Below, one piece after another: positions 46,977-64,000 of a stretch of 64,000 nt of DNA (position 1 is its first letter; every line of letters starts with the position of its first letter). Origin of the DNA: Vibrio sinaloensis (GTDB lineage: Bacteria; Pseudomonadota; Gammaproteobacteria; Enterobacterales; Vibrionaceae); NCBI RefSeq assembly GCF_023195835.1, contig NZ_CP096199.1:2790001-2854000 (forward strand), read 5' to 3'. The position numbers and the translations under genes were made by a program. The notes under the pieces are model-generated. The model searched no databases. It had not been told where the DNA came from and saw only the letters and a list, made by a program, of their open reading frames with translations.

Positions 46977-48163
46977 TGTTTCGCATGATTTTTCTATTTG
47001 TCGTCCTTGGACTCGGGCTGTTCGCCGGCACTCAATACTCTGGCCAGCAAGGCTATGTGTTGATCTCTATCGCCGAAAAGACCATTGAGATGAGTGTTAC
47101 GACATTGGTGATATTCATCATCGCCGCTTTAGCGGCATTGTTCGGCTTAGAATACTTGGTCAAGAAGGTACTCTACGCTAGCTCAGCAACATGGAACTAT
47201 TTCAGCGTGCGCAAGATGCGCCGTTCACGCCGCTATACCAATGAAGGCATCATTAAACTGCTCGAAGGTGACTTCAAACAAGCGGAGAAAAAGGTCACCA
47301 AGTGGGCGAATCATCATGATATGCCGCTATTGTGCTATCTAGTCGCCTCTGAAGCCGCACAAGGTCTAGGCGACACCAAACAGCGTGACCGCTATCTAGA
47401 ACTCGCCGCTCAGCAGGAGAATGCACAGCTCGCGGTAGAGCTCACTCGAGCCAAACAGCAGATTAGAGATGCTAATTACAATGCAGCTTTTGATACCCTC
47501 TCTAACCTAAAAAGCAGCTACCCGAATAACGCTATCGTGTTAAATCTGCTCAAACAGGTTTACATTGAGCTGAAGCTTTGGCAGCCATTGCTAGATTTGG
47601 TACCCAAGCTGGTCAAAAGCAACATTATTAGCGAACAAGAGCAACTGCCGCTCATTCAGCGCGCGCAATGTGGGCTGATCAAAGAAGTTGCGGAGAATAA
47701 TGGCAGCGAAGGATTAATCGCTCATTGGAACAGTCTATCGAGAAAAGTGAAGGCTGATCTGCACTTAGTGCAATGTTTCGCAGAGCAACTTATCTCACGA
47801 CAAGCCGATCACGAAGCATTCACTTTACTCAAAGAGACACTTAAAAAGCATCCCAATAGTGACCTTTATCAATTGATTCCCCAGCTAAGACTTGCCGACA
47901 ACCATCCCGCAATAACATTCTTAGAAGGCGTTCTTCGTAAAGATGGCAATAACGCGGCGGCGAACAGTGCACTCGCTCAACTCTATTTACGTAACGAGCA
48001 TTGGCAGCAAGCACAGCAACATCTAGAGAAGGCCCTTAGCGTTCGTTCGAGTGTTTCGGACTATAGTTATTTGGCAACCGCCCTAGAAAGACAGAACCTA
48101 ACCAACGCCGCCCACGAAGTATCAAAGAAGGCATTAACTCTGATTAAAGAGCCTGTTGCATAA
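46976..48163 (+). CDS. hemY: HemY inner-membrane TPR protein
   Basis: A 395-residue protein with two membrane helices (about 2-18, 42-64) and a large domain of TPR-like helical pairs (GIIKLLEGDFKQAEKKVTKWA; LRNEHWQQAQQHLEKALS). Enterobacterial HemY is not the protoporphyrinogen oxidase of Gram-positives despite the name. Its ATG overlaps the hemX stop by one base; a terminator follows. Confidence 0.93.
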   Translation: MFRMIFLFVVLGLGLFAGTQYSGQQGYVLISIAEKTIEMSVTTLVIFIIAALAALFGLEYLVKKVLYASSATWNYFSVRKMRRSRRYTNEGIIKLLEGDFKQAEKKVTKWANHHDMPLLCYLVASEAAQGLGDTKQRDRYLELAAQQENAQLAVELTRAKQQIRDANYNAAFDTLSNLKSSYPNNAIVLNLLKQVYIELKLWQPLLDLVPKLVKSNIISEQEQLPLIQRAQCGLIKEVAENNGSEGLIAHWNSLSRKVKADLHLVQCFAEQLISRQADHEAFTLLKETLKKHPNSDLYQLIPQLRLADNHPAITFLEGVLRKDGNNAAANSALAQLYLRNEHWQQAQQHLEKALSVRSSVSDYSYLATALERQNLTNAAHEVSKKALTLIKEPVA

Positions 48164-48185
48164 TAGACATTCAACAGTTCAAACA

Positions 48186-48213
48186 GAGCCACTCCTAATC
48201 GAGTGGCTTTTTT
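48186..48213 (+). terminator. Terminator of hemCDXY
   Basis: Stem GCCACTC/GAGTGGC with a loop of six to seven bases, followed by a T-run. Confidence 0.88.
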
Positions 48214-48670
48214 ATGTCTAACAACATTTCGCTGTAGAGAAGGATGCAGCCATTACTCAAAGAATGTCGTGTTACACAGACATCCAGCTATGACACCTCT
48301 TACGCAATACATCCTACCGATCGCATTAACTAGATGTTCAGAAATTACCTAGCTAAAACCGCTTAGAACAAAACAAAGATTGCATCGTTGCTCTACCTAT
48401 CAAATCGTTAACTCAGGTCTCGCGGTTGTCATGAGCAAGAATAATCAGATATTTGGTTTGAATGGCGTCAGTTCGTTTTCTAAAAGAGGCTACTCTCTCT
48501 ATTGCCCTCAAGCGCTAGAAGCCCGTTGCGTCAGCAACGGGCTACCAAAACGGCAAAACCCAGTACGAAGACTGGGTTTCTAAATAAGTGGCGGACGGCT
48601 GGGGTTGCAGTCAACGGGCAAACCTTTTGCGGGACTCGTTGGTCGAAGACCAAATCAATCCCATAGATAC
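48214..48670. other. Gene-free region with rrn terminators and a tRNA-3'-end remnant
   Basis: No supportable protein gene. On the minus strand, downstream of tRNA-Asp, two further hairpins occur: AAACCCAGT/ACTGGGTTT near 48557-48580 and AGCCCGTTGC/GCAACGGGCT near 48520-48543. Between them and tRNA-Asp, at about 48585-48660, is a stretch whose end AATAAGTGGCGGA is identical to the end of tRNA-Asp plus its trailer, followed by sequence that no longer folds as tRNA. From 48214 to 48500 I see nothing recognisable. Confidence 0.5.
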
Positions 48671-48701
48671 GAAAAAGCCCTAGCAGAAACGCTAGGGCTT
48701 T
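48671..48701 (-). terminator. rRNA operon terminator after tRNA-Asp
   Basis: Stem AAAGCCCTAGC/GCTAGGGCTTT with a loop of about six bases and a T-run on the minus strand, 12 bases after the tRNA-Asp CCA end. Confidence 0.88.
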
Positions 48702-48712
48702 GTCTGAATAAG

Positions 48713-48789
48713 TGGCGGAGCGGACGGGACTCGAACCCGCGACCCCCGGCGTGACAGGCCGGTATTCTAACCAACTGAACTACCGCTCC
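48713..48789 (-). tRNA. tRNA-Asp (GTC)
   Basis: Cloverleaf with acceptor GGAGCGG/CCGCTCC, anticodon loop CTGTCAC (GTC), T-loop GTTCGAG and encoded CCA. It ends the left rRNA operon after the 5S gene. Confidence 0.97.
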
Positions 48790-48855
48790 GCACTGGTTAG
48801 ACTCTAAGTCTAAGCTTTTGCCTTTAGATTTTTCTAAAATCTAAAAACGAAATGT

Positions 48856-48975
48856 AAGCCTGGCGATGTCCTACTCTCACATGGGGAAGCCCCACACTAC
48901 CATCGGCGCTAATTCGTTTCACTTCTGAGTTCGGCATGGAATCAGGTGGGTCCAAATCGCTATGGTCGCCAAGCA
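48856..48975 (-). rRNA. rrf: 5S ribosomal RNA (left operon)
   Basis: A 120-base 5S starting TGCTTGGCGACCATAGCG and ending CGCCAGGCTT, which pair as helix I. The copy at 54590-54709 differs by one base (GGGGAAGCCCC here, GGGGAAACCCC there). Confidence 0.97.
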
Positions 48976-49065
48976 AATTCTTTAATCTGGAAAGCTGTTA
49001 TTGTGTTCTCGACACATTCAATCTGCTCTTGCTTTGAGTCCATCAAAACCCTTTGGGTGTTGTAT

Positions 49066-51953
<2,888 letters not shown>

Positions 51954-52190
51954 ATACAACCCCAAAGGGTCTTTACGTCAAACAACCAAAGTTGTCTCCA
52001 ATTTTTTAAACATGATGGAGACACGATTTTGCCGGACTCAAATATTAAACATCACAATAAATTGTGCTGTTTCCAAGAACACTTGAATGTGTGTTGGTAC
52101 CTATTCAAAAGAATAGGATTTGAGAACTTTTAATTGAATAACAACGCATCTCAAAGAGATGGGGATTGTTGTTATTCGTCAGCTTTCCAA

Positions 52191-52204
52191 ATTGTTAAAG
52201 AGCT
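52191..52204 (-). promoter_or_regulatory. boxA antitermination site before 23S (left operon)
   Basis: Minus-strand GCTCTTTAACAAT matches the rRNA boxA consensus in the 16S-23S spacer; the right operon has the same element at 57942-57955. Confidence 0.85.
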
Positions 52205-52317
52205 ATGTTTCTTCACAAGGAAGTTACATTTTCTAAAGACTTTCGGCGTCGAGAATTCCAACCACGTACGCTTTACTGAAGTGGTTTGGAGAAGTCTATC
52301 CAAAAACATTTAGAGAA

Positions 52318-52393
52318 TGGTGGGCGATACCGGGCTCGAACCAGTGACCCCCTGCTTGTAAGGCAGGTGCTCTCCCAACTGAGCTAATCGCCC
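52318..52393 (-). tRNA. tRNA-Val (TAC)
   Basis: Acceptor GGGCGAT/ATCGCCC, anticodon loop CTTACAA (TAC), encoded CCA. Third of three spacer tRNAs of the left operon. Confidence 0.97.
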
Positions 52394-52422
52394 ACATTGT
52401 TTTTTCATTCTCGTGGAGAGAA

Positions 52423-52498
52423 TGGTGGGTCGTGCAGGATTCGAACCTGCGACCAATTGATTAAAAGTCAACTGCTCTACCAACTGAGCTAACGACCC
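52423..52498 (-). tRNA. tRNA-Lys (TTT)
   Basis: Acceptor GGGTCGT/ACGACCC, anticodon loop CTTTTAA (TTT), encoded CCA. Middle spacer tRNA. Confidence 0.97.
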
Positions 52499-52500
52499 AA

Positions 52501-52576
52501 TGGTATCCCGTAGGGGAGTCGAACCCCTGTTACCGCCGTGAAAGGGCGGTGTCCTAGGCCTCTAGACGAACGGGAC
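52501..52576 (-). tRNA. tRNA-Glu (TTC)
   Basis: Acceptor GTCCCGT/ACGGGAT with a G-T pair, anticodon loop CTTTCAC (TTC), encoded CCA. Only two bases separate it from tRNA-Lys. Confidence 0.97.
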
Positions 52577-52701
52577 ACTAAGTTGAACATCTTGGGGGAT
52601 GTTCTTTCTCTTAAACTACATAAACCATCAATCTGTGTGAACACTCATCGCGACTTATTTGTTTCCGCTTTAAAAAGCAGAAGCAAACTATCCGTATCGT
52701 A

Positions 52702-54253
<1,552 letters not shown>

Positions 54254-54443
54254 AAGATTTTGTCGGCTCAATGAATACTGATAAGTTCCTAGTGACTAGA
54301 AGCTAGTTGCTAGAAAACTTGAATTGACTGTGCTCGAATGATTGCTCATTCAAATGGTCACTCAGTTCATTGAAACCTAAATTGTTTCCGAAGAAACTAT
54401 TTGGATTATCATCAACGAGTGCCCACACAGATTGATAGGTTTA

Positions 54444-54522
54444 TATTGTTAAAGAGCTGTGCTTTCAGTGCGTTAGCACTTAGGCAGGACGCGTATAATA
54501 CGCTGTCTGCGTTGAAAGTCAA
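54444..54522 (-). promoter_or_regulatory. Leader boxA and promoter of the left rRNA operon
   Basis: Minus-strand promoter TTGACT (54517-54522), 16-base spacer, TATTAT (54495-54500), with a GC-rich discriminator. Then boxA (GCTCTTTAACAATAT, about 54444-54458) in the leader. The promoter lies about 70 bases after the 5S gene of the right operon. Only one promoter is evident, against two for the right operon. An ACTTGCTTA/TAAGCAAGT hairpin (54558-54581) has no T-run and is not a convincing terminator. Confidence 0.8.
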
Positions 54523-54589
54523 CATAAAACTCTAAACTAAATTAGAACTTTATGGTGACTTGCTTATTCACTAAGCAAGTGCAGATTTA

Positions 54590-54709
54590 AAGCCTGGCGA
54601 TGTCCTACTCTCACATGGGGAAACCCCACACTACCATCGGCGCTAATTCGTTTCACTTCTGAGTTCGGCATGGAATCAGGTGGGTCCAAATCGCTATGGT
54701 CGCCAAGCA
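54590..54709 (-). rRNA. rrf: 5S ribosomal RNA (right operon)
   Basis: 120-base 5S, same ends as the left copy with one base different. No tRNA follows it and no strong terminator is visible before the next operon's promoter. Confidence 0.97.
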
Positions 54710-54818
54710 AATTCTGTTTAAGTTCCTAGAACTTAATAATTCGGAAAGCTGTTTTGTGTTCTCTACACATTCAATCTGCTCTTGCTTTGAGTCCATCAAA
54801 ACCCTTTGGGTGTTGTAT

Positions 54819-57706
<2,888 letters not shown>

Positions 57707-57941
57707 ATACAACCCCAAAGGGTCTTTACGTCAAACAACCAAAGTTTGTCTGCATTTTTATACATGTGCAGACACGATTTTGCCGGACTCAAATATTAAA
57801 CATCACAATAAATTGTGCTGTTTCCAAGAACACTTGAATGTGTGTTGGTACCTATTCAAAAGAATAGGATTTGAGAACTTTTAATTGAATAACAACGCAT
57901 CTCAAAGAGATGGGGATTGTTGTTATTCGTCAGCTTTCCAA

Positions 57942-57955
57942 ATTGTTAAAGAGCA
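57942..57955 (-). promoter_or_regulatory. boxA antitermination site before 23S (right operon)
   Basis: Minus-strand TGCTCTTTAACAATT in the 16S-23S spacer, at the same place as the left operon's boxA. Confidence 0.85.
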
Positions 57956-58007
57956 ATGTTTCTTTCGAAACCATTTTTAAAGATTCTTTTGCAAGAACAC
58001 TTAAAGA

Positions 58008-58083
58008 TGGTGGAGCTAAGCAGGATCGAACTGCTGACCTCCTGCGTGCAAGGCAGGCGCTCTCCCAGCTGAGCTATAGCCCC
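58008..58083 (-). tRNA. tRNA-Ala (TGC)
   Basis: Acceptor GGGGCTA/TAGCTCC, anticodon loop CTTGCAC (TGC), T-loop GTTCGAT, encoded CCA. Second spacer tRNA of the right operon. Confidence 0.97.
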
Positions 58084-58126
58084 ATCAGGTGTTGATACTG
58101 TGTGCCAATTCTTCTGGGAGGAAGAT

Positions 58127-58203
58127 TGGTGGGTCTGAGTGGACTTGAACCACCGACCTCTCGCTTATCAGGCGAACGCTCTAACCACCTGAGCTACAGA
58201 CCC
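58127..58203 (-). tRNA. tRNA-Ile (GAT)
   Basis: Acceptor GGGTCTG/CAGACCC, anticodon loop CTGATAA (GAT), encoded CCA. First spacer tRNA of the right operon, next to 16S. Confidence 0.97.
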
Positions 58204-58306
58204 AGTATCGTCTCTTAACGTGTATAAACATATCAATCTGTGTGAACACTCATCGCGACTTATTTGTTTCCGCTTTAAAAAGCAGAAGCAAACTATCCGT
58301 ATCGTA

Positions 58307-59858
<1,552 letters not shown>

Positions 59859-60060
59859 AAAGTTTTGATTCCCTAAATAAACAGGGGAGGCTCAATGAAT
59901 ACTGAACATTACATAAAGTAATGTTTGAATTGACTGTGCTGAATCTTTCGATTCAATGGTCACTTCGTATCATTGAAACCTAATTTGAAACCCCTCTTTA
60001 TTTAGAGAAATTTCTAATTGGATTATCATCAACGAGTGCCCACACAGATTGATAGGTTTA

Positions 60061-60279
60061 TATTGTTAAAGAGCTCTCTTCTTTGTGACCAATATCACTT
60101 CGGAAGAGGCAGCTATTCTAGCGATTCAAATCTTAGTGTCAAACACTTTTTTGAACTTTTTATTTCAATCTTTTCAGCCTGAAATATGACTAGTTAGCTT
60201 TACTGACTAAGGCCTAAAGCCTTGTGGCGCCTGCCGTGTCAGTGGGTGCGCATTATAGGGAGTTGATATTGAAGCGCAA
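60061..60279 (-). promoter_or_regulatory. P1, P2 and boxA of the right rRNA operon
   Basis: P1: TTGCGC (60274-60279), 16 bases, TATAAT (60252-60257), then the GCGC discriminator and ACCCACTGACACGG, very like E. coli rrn P1. P2: TTGACA (60138-60143), 17-base or near spacer, TAGAAT (60115-60120). A leader boxA follows at 60061-60074. AT-rich bases upstream of P1 could act as an UP element. Confidence 0.87.
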
Positions 60280-60341
60280 GCTCTTTTGATAAAAAAAACG
60301 AAAAAATCGGTCATTCGATGAAATATCATGCAAAGGCCAAT

Positions 60342-60370
60342 AAAAAGGGAGCTAAACGCTCCCTTTTTAG
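60342..60370 (-). terminator. Terminator of the ubiD-ferredoxin-fre operon
   Basis: Stem AAAAAGGGAG/CTCCCTTTTT with a seven-base loop, 16 bases after the fre stop. Confidence 0.9.
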
Positions 60371-60385
60371 TCAATTCTCGGTCAT

Positions 60386-61099
60386 TTAAATGAACGCGTA
60401 CGCATCCGCGTACATTCGCTCCGCTTGTGCTCCTTTGTTGAGCGTAAACAACTCACGTGCAGCACCCGCCATTTCAAAACGTCCTGCAATATAGATGTCG
60501 TACTCGGCCAGTGACTCAAAATCTTGCTCAACGGCTTGTAACACATTGCCCACTTTGCCTTGCCAATCTTTCTCAGCATGCTCAATAACTGGAATAAAGT
60601 GAACATGGCTGTTTTGCTGTGCAATCTGTTCCAACTCTTGCTTGGCATAGAGCTGGCATTCATCACGACCGCCCCAATAGAGATAGATTTCATTAGAAAA
60701 ATTCTGAGCAATGCAGTGGTCTAAAATGGAGCGAACATAACTAAACCCTGTACCACCAGCAATGAGCAACAATGGACGCTCGCTTTGCTCTTGAACCCAA
60801 GCATCACCATGTGGCGCATCGATGGTAATCTCACCATCGCTTGCCAGTGCTGCTTTCATAGATTCGACCACTTCATGGGCATATGCATTGTGTTCCGCCG
60901 CACCAATATGCAGCTCCAACTCTCCTTGATGACGGCATGGGCTGCTCGCGATGGAAAACGGTCGCTTATCTTTCTCGCCCATCACCACCATTAAATATTG
61001 CCCGGCCTTAAAATTGACTGGACTCTCGGGATGCAAAAGGATTTGGTAAGTATTGCAAGCCAACGGCTGAATCGACTTTACTTTACATTGGATAGTCAT
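60386..61099 (-). CDS. fre: NAD(P)H-flavin reductase Fre
   Basis: A 237-residue flavin reductase of the ferredoxin-NADP reductase fold: RPFSIASSP binds flavin, [17 protein letters not shown] binds the nicotinamide nucleotide, and [16 protein letters not shown] lies near the C-terminus. It supplies reduced flavin to other enzymes. Third gene of ubiD-ferredoxin-fre, 14 bases after the ferredoxin gene; fre next to ubiD is also seen in E. coli, but there without a ferredoxin. Confidence 0.95.
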   Translation of the reverse strand: MTIQCKVKSIQPLACNTYQILLHPESPVNFKAGQYLMVVMGEKDKRPFSIASSPCRHQGELELHIGAAEHNAYAHEVVESMKAALASDGEITIDAPHGDAWVQEQSERPLLLIAGGTGFSYVRSILDHCIAQNFSNEIYLYWGGRDECQLYAKQELEQIAQQNSHVHFIPVIEHAEKDWQGKVGNVLQAVEQDFESLAEYDIYIAGRFEMAGAARELFTLNKGAQAERMYADAYAFI

Positions 61100-61113
61100 G
61101 GTGTTCCTCTTAC

Positions 61114-61383
61114 TTACTCTTCTAAAGTAAGTACTAAATTACTTTCGGCGAAGGCTTGGCAAGCAAATATCCATCCTTGTTGTTGCTCCTTCTCGGTGAG
61201 CATAGGTTCAAGGCGATAAGAGACTGTCCCTTCTAGTTTACGACATAAACAGGCAGCACATGCGCCAACCTGGCAGCGGTGTGGAAAGCGAATATTATTG
61301 TTGAGCGCCGCTTCCAACACGGTTTGACCCTTTGCTACTTCAAATTCAACATTGTCGGGTAGCAAGGTCACCGTCTTGCTCAT
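61114..61383 (-). CDS. Small [2Fe-2S] ferredoxin
   Basis: An 89-residue plant-type ferredoxin with four cluster ligands Cys37, Cys42, Cys45 and Cys75 (C-x4-C-x2-C-x29-C) in the [12 protein letters not shown] and IFACQA segments. Its ATG overlaps the ubiD stop by four bases, and fre follows closely. Fre and a ferredoxin side by side look like the two halves of a fused oxygenase-reductase; together they could pass electrons from NADH to an unknown oxygenase. YfaE is a related possibility, but no nrdB is near. Confidence 0.9.
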   Translation of the reverse strand: MSKTVTLLPDNVEFEVAKGQTVLEAALNNNIRFPHRCQVGACAACLCRKLEGTVSYRLEPMLTEKEQQQGWIFACQAFAESNLVLTLEE

Positions 61384-63236
61384 AGGATACCCAACTTATC
61401 CCACAACGCATCGATTTTTGCGACAATTTGTGGGTCTTTCGTTATCGGCGTACCCCACTCACGAGTCACTTCTTCATTTTCTATCTTGTTGGTTGCATCA
61501 AGAACAAGTCGAGATACATGCTGATCCGTTTGTGGTACTTGTTGGGTATCGCGTGCTGGGTCCATACGAGTGGTAATCGCCCAAATAATGTCATTCCAAT
61601 CTCTCACATTAACATCATCGTCACAGAGCACAATGAACTTCGGCTCTCCATGTGCTAACAAGAAAGCTTCTATTCTTTGTGCCACAAGCCAAGCCTGACC
61701 TGCAGCGGACTTTTTGATGCTGACAACCGCAAAGCCATGCTTGATGGATGTCTCTGGAATATAGAAGTCGACGACTTCCGGCTGACTGCTGATAAATTCA
61801 GCCATCGATTGTTCACTCAGGGTTGGATAGCTCTTTTCAGCACTCTCTATTCCTTGCTGCTCAACGGGCCACTTAACGGTCGCATCTAACCCCATTTTCG
61901 AACCCAGACCAACAACAGGAGAAGCGAAGTCTAGCGAGTCGATTGGCGTATTCTCAATAAACAGCGCATCTTTGACTGGATCCATGTTTTCAGTCATCGC
62001 CTGAATTACTTCAGACCAATTGCGCGCATTCACTTTTTCATCGCAGACAATAACAAATTTGGTGTACATAAACTGACGCAAGAAAGACCAGACTCCCATC
62101 ATGACTCGCTTAGCATGACCTGGATACTGCTTCTTCATCGTCACCACCGCCATTCGGTATGAGCAACCTTCTGGTGGTAAGTAGAAGTCTTCGATTTCAG
62201 GAAACTGCTTTTGTAAAATCGGCACAAAGACTTCGTTCAGCGCAACCCCTAATACTGCGGGTTCATCAGGCGGGCGCCCGGTATAGGTGCTATGGTAGAT
62301 GGGATCTTTACGCATGGTAATGTGGGTAATGGTAAAGACGTGATGCTTCTCTTTCTCGTTATAGTAACCAGTGTGGTCGCCATACGGACCTTCGTCAGCA
62401 AACTCACTTGGGTCGATATAACCTTCCATCACGATTTCAGCACTAGCAGGCACATCTAAATCATTACTTATCGATTTGACGACTTCGGTCTTGCTTCCAC
62501 GTAACAAGCCAGCAAACGCATATTCAGACAAGGTATCAGGAACGGGCGTGACCGCACCAAGAATGGTCGCTGGATCGGCGCCAAACGCAACCGAGACAGG
62601 AAAAGGTTTACCCGGATGCGTCTCCATCCAATCACGTAGGTCAAGCGCCCCACCACGGTGAGCAAGCCAACGCATGATGATTTTATTTTTGGCAATTTTT
62701 TGCTGGCGGTAAATACCAAGATTCTGCCGCTTCTTACTCGGACCTTTGGTCACCGTCAGCCCCCAAGTTAGCAGCGGCGCTACATCTCCTGGCCAACAGC
62801 TCATCACCGGAATCTTATCGAGGTCGACCTGGTCACCCTGCCAAACCACCTCCTGACACGACGCTTTGCGTAAGCGCTTGGCCGGCATGTTCAGCACCTG
62901 TTTAAATACGGGTAGCTTGTCGAGTGCGTCCTTAAAGCCTTTCGGCGGTTCCGGCTCTTTAAGATAAGCCAGCAATTTGCCGACTTCTCTCAGCTGCTTA
63001 ACGTCATTGCGCCCCATTCCAATCGCCACACGCTCAGGGGTACCAAATAGATTGGTTAATACGGGCGTGTTGTAACCGATAGGATTCTCAAACAACAAAG
63101 CTGGACCACCGGCTCTTAGAGTGCGGTCACTGATCTCTGTCATTTCATAATCTGGGTCAACTGGTTGAGAGATGCGTGTGAGCTTCCCTTCTTTCTCTAG
63201 ATGAGCGATAAAATCGCGTAAATCCTTAAAACTCAT
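61380..63236 (-). CDS. ubiD: 4-hydroxy-3-polyprenylbenzoate decarboxylase UbiD, long form
   Basis: Prenylated-FMN-dependent decarboxylase of ubiquinone synthesis. From ATG 63236 (AGG site upstream) it has 618 residues against 497 in E. coli. The core is complete ([41 protein letters not shown], with the catalytic Glu-Asp region). The extra length comes from a second copy of residues about 351-426 (FYLPPEG to MDPVKDA), which recurs at 491-566 (FYIPETS to MDPARDT), ahead of the usual [11 protein letters not shown] ending. Confidence 0.94.
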   Translation of the reverse strand: MSFKDLRDFIAHLEKEGKLTRISQPVDPDYEMTEISDRTLRAGGPALLFENPIGYNTPVLTNLFGTPERVAIGMGRNDVKQLREVGKLLAYLKEPEPPKGFKDALDKLPVFKQVLNMPAKRLRKASCQEVVWQGDQVDLDKIPVMSCWPGDVAPLLTWGLTVTKGPSKKRQNLGIYRQQKIAKNKIIMRWLAHRGGALDLRDWMETHPGKPFPVSVAFGADPATILGAVTPVPDTLSEYAFAGLLRGSKTEVVKSISNDLDVPASAEIVMEGYIDPSEFADEGPYGDHTGYYNEKEKHHVFTITHITMRKDPIYHSTYTGRPPDEPAVLGVALNEVFVPILQKQFPEIEDFYLPPEGCSYRMAVVTMKKQYPGHAKRVMMGVWSFLRQFMYTKFVIVCDEKVNARNWSEVIQAMTENMDPVKDALFIENTPIDSLDFASPVVGLGSKMGLDATVKWPVEQQGIESAEKSYPTLSEQSMAEFISSQPEVVDFYIPETSIKHGFAVVSIKKSAAGQAWLVAQRIEAFLLAHGEPKFIVLCDDDVNVRDWNDIIWAITTRMDPARDTQQVPQTDQHVSRLVLDATNKIENEEVTREWGTPITKDPQIVAKIDALWDKLGIL

Positions 63237-63278
63237 AGACCTAATAATCGGCTGGTTAATCTGCAGGCAGTATAACAA

Positions 63279-63309
63279 AAAAGAGGAATCGACCGATCCC
63301 TCTTTTTGT
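63279..63309 (-). terminator. Terminator of the gene upstream of ubiD
   Basis: Stem AAAAAGAGG/CCTCTTTTT with a loop of about 12 bases, between the partial gene and ubiD on the minus strand. Confidence 0.8.
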
Positions 63310-63329
63310 TGTGGTTATACTGCCAAGCG

Positions 63330-63998
63330 CTACTGTCCGATCACACTGTTTATCGCACCGCGGTTAACCGACGGGTTACTGTTGACTAACTCTTGCAACC
63401 AAGAGCGATGACCGTGAGAGACCAACTCTCCAGCGATAAAGCGCGCATCTTCTGAGAGCGACATTTTGCTGATCAAAAATTCTTTCACTGGCTCGGTCAT
63501 CGGACGCACCTTGGCAAGCTCGCTGATCGCAAGCTGTTTTAAGCTCGGGTTGTGTGCGGCAGCAATAACTTGACTCAGTGAAAACGCATCACCGACTTGT
63601 GCCAGACGAATCAATTCTTGCTCACTTTGGAAGTCCGCTTTCATTAGCCACAGTAATTTGTAGACGCCAGGGTCACTGCTCACGTGGGCTAAGCGCACCA
63701 TCACCGACGACGAGGGCAACCAACTGGTCACTGCCTCTTCGGTAAGCTGCTGGGTGAGATAACTAACGGCCCCAGGAGATAAGCTGTCGAGCTCACGTAT
63801 TAGCAATGCTTCGCGGGTTTGTACTTGATAGTCGCTGCCAGATAACCACTGCTTGAGCACGAGATCCTGACGCTCCGCAGCCAGTAAAAAATGTAGGGTT
63901 GATTGGTCTTGACGCCACTGCTTGAGCAGTCGATTAGCAATAGCGGGATAGTCAAAGGCGGGCACTGAAAACTCATACCCATCTCCACGCTCTAGCAC
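63330..63998 (-). CDS. Partial protein of unknown function, HEAT-like helices
   Basis: The last about 222 residues of a gene whose start lies beyond the right edge; the methionine at 63998 is probably internal. The sequence is mostly amphipathic helices, with HEAT-like repeats (EQELIRLAQVGDAFSLSQVI; PSLKQLAISELAKVR; LQELVNSNPSV). No catalytic motif or membrane segment is visible. It ends before its own terminator, separate from ubiD. I do not recognise the family. Confidence 0.6.
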   Translation of the reverse strand: MLERGDGYEFSVPAFDYPAIANRLLKQWRQDQSTLHFLLAAERQDLVLKQWLSGSDYQVQTREALLIRELDSLSPGAVSYLTQQLTEEAVTSWLPSSSVMVRLAHVSSDPGVYKLLWLMKADFQSEQELIRLAQVGDAFSLSQVIAAAHNPSLKQLAISELAKVRPMTEPVKEFLISKMSLSEDARFIAGELVSHGHRSWLQELVNSNPSVNRGAINSVIGQ

Positions 63999-64000
63999 CT

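Noticed and set aside
48380..48583. 67-codon frame after hemY
   Set aside because: It runs through two terminator hairpins, lacks a ribosome site and has no recognisable domain.
54558..54581. Terminator between the tandem rRNA operons
   Set aside because: The hairpin is good but no T-run follows on the transcribed strand.

Overview
The window reads as the main chromosome of a member of the Vibrionaceae, most likely a Vibrio. The evidence is gene content and order (trmA-yijD-fabR-sthA, lexA-dinF, plsB/dgkA, ubiCA, ftsYEX-rpoH, rhtB/pldB/yigL, lptM-lysA-dapF-DUF484-xerC-yigB, cyaA/hemCDXY), two rRNA operons with Glu-Lys-Val and Ile-Ala spacer tRNAs, and gammaproteobacterial protein sequences of the usual lengths. 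The species cannot be named from the sequence alone. Coding density is high and nearly all genes are housekeeping; there are no insertion sequences, integrases, CRISPR arrays or phage genes.

Layout. 1-0.4 kb: cobalamin riboswitch on the minus strand, almost certainly for btuB just outside the window. 0.4-5.7 kb: trmA, the yijD/fabR pair, the transhydrogenase sthA and the MATE transporter dinF. 5.7-7.3 kb: lexA with two SOS boxes, and between lexA and dinF a methyltransferase-like gene with its own Fur-box promoter. 7.4-13.6 kb: dgkA, plsB, ubiA-ubiC, a secreted FliL-like protein, glpG-glpE. 13.6-18.0 kb: a cluster of DnaA-box-like sites, then rpoH and ftsX-ftsE-ftsY; ftsY carries 21 perfect copies of a 6-bp repeat coding for an alternating Ala-Glu tract. 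18.2-22.6 kb: rsmD and small membrane-protein genes, an AT-rich stretch, an uncatalogued 26-residue membrane peptide gene, and a membrane-anchored HEPN-like protein.

22.6-28.3 kb is the most accessory-looking part: an acyltransferase-3 gene, a complete organoarsenical efflux operon (arsR-gapdh-phosphatase-arsJ) with a visible operator-promoter, and an EAL-HDOD protein. 28.3-36.1 kb: rhtB/pldB/yigL, an EVE-domain protein, a lipoprotein-tapT pair, and a FIST-GGDEF-EAL signalling protein. 36.2-48.2 kb: yigB, xerC, DUF484, dapF, lysA, lptM, cyaY, cyaA (TTG start, CRP-like site) and hemCDXY.

48.5-60.3 kb holds two head-to-tail rRNA operons on the minus strand, only 336 bp apart from the 5S of one to the 16S of the next, with promoters and boxA sites visible. 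60.4-64 kb: fre, a small [2Fe-2S] ferredoxin and ubiD in one operon; UbiD has an internal duplication of its C-terminal region. A partial gene of unknown function runs off the right edge.

Candidates for something new: the Fur-box methyltransferase in the lexA-dinF gap, the phosphatase in the ars operon, the ferredoxin-Fre-UbiD set with duplicated UbiD, the FtsY microsatellite, the 26-residue peptide and the HEPN-membrane protein.
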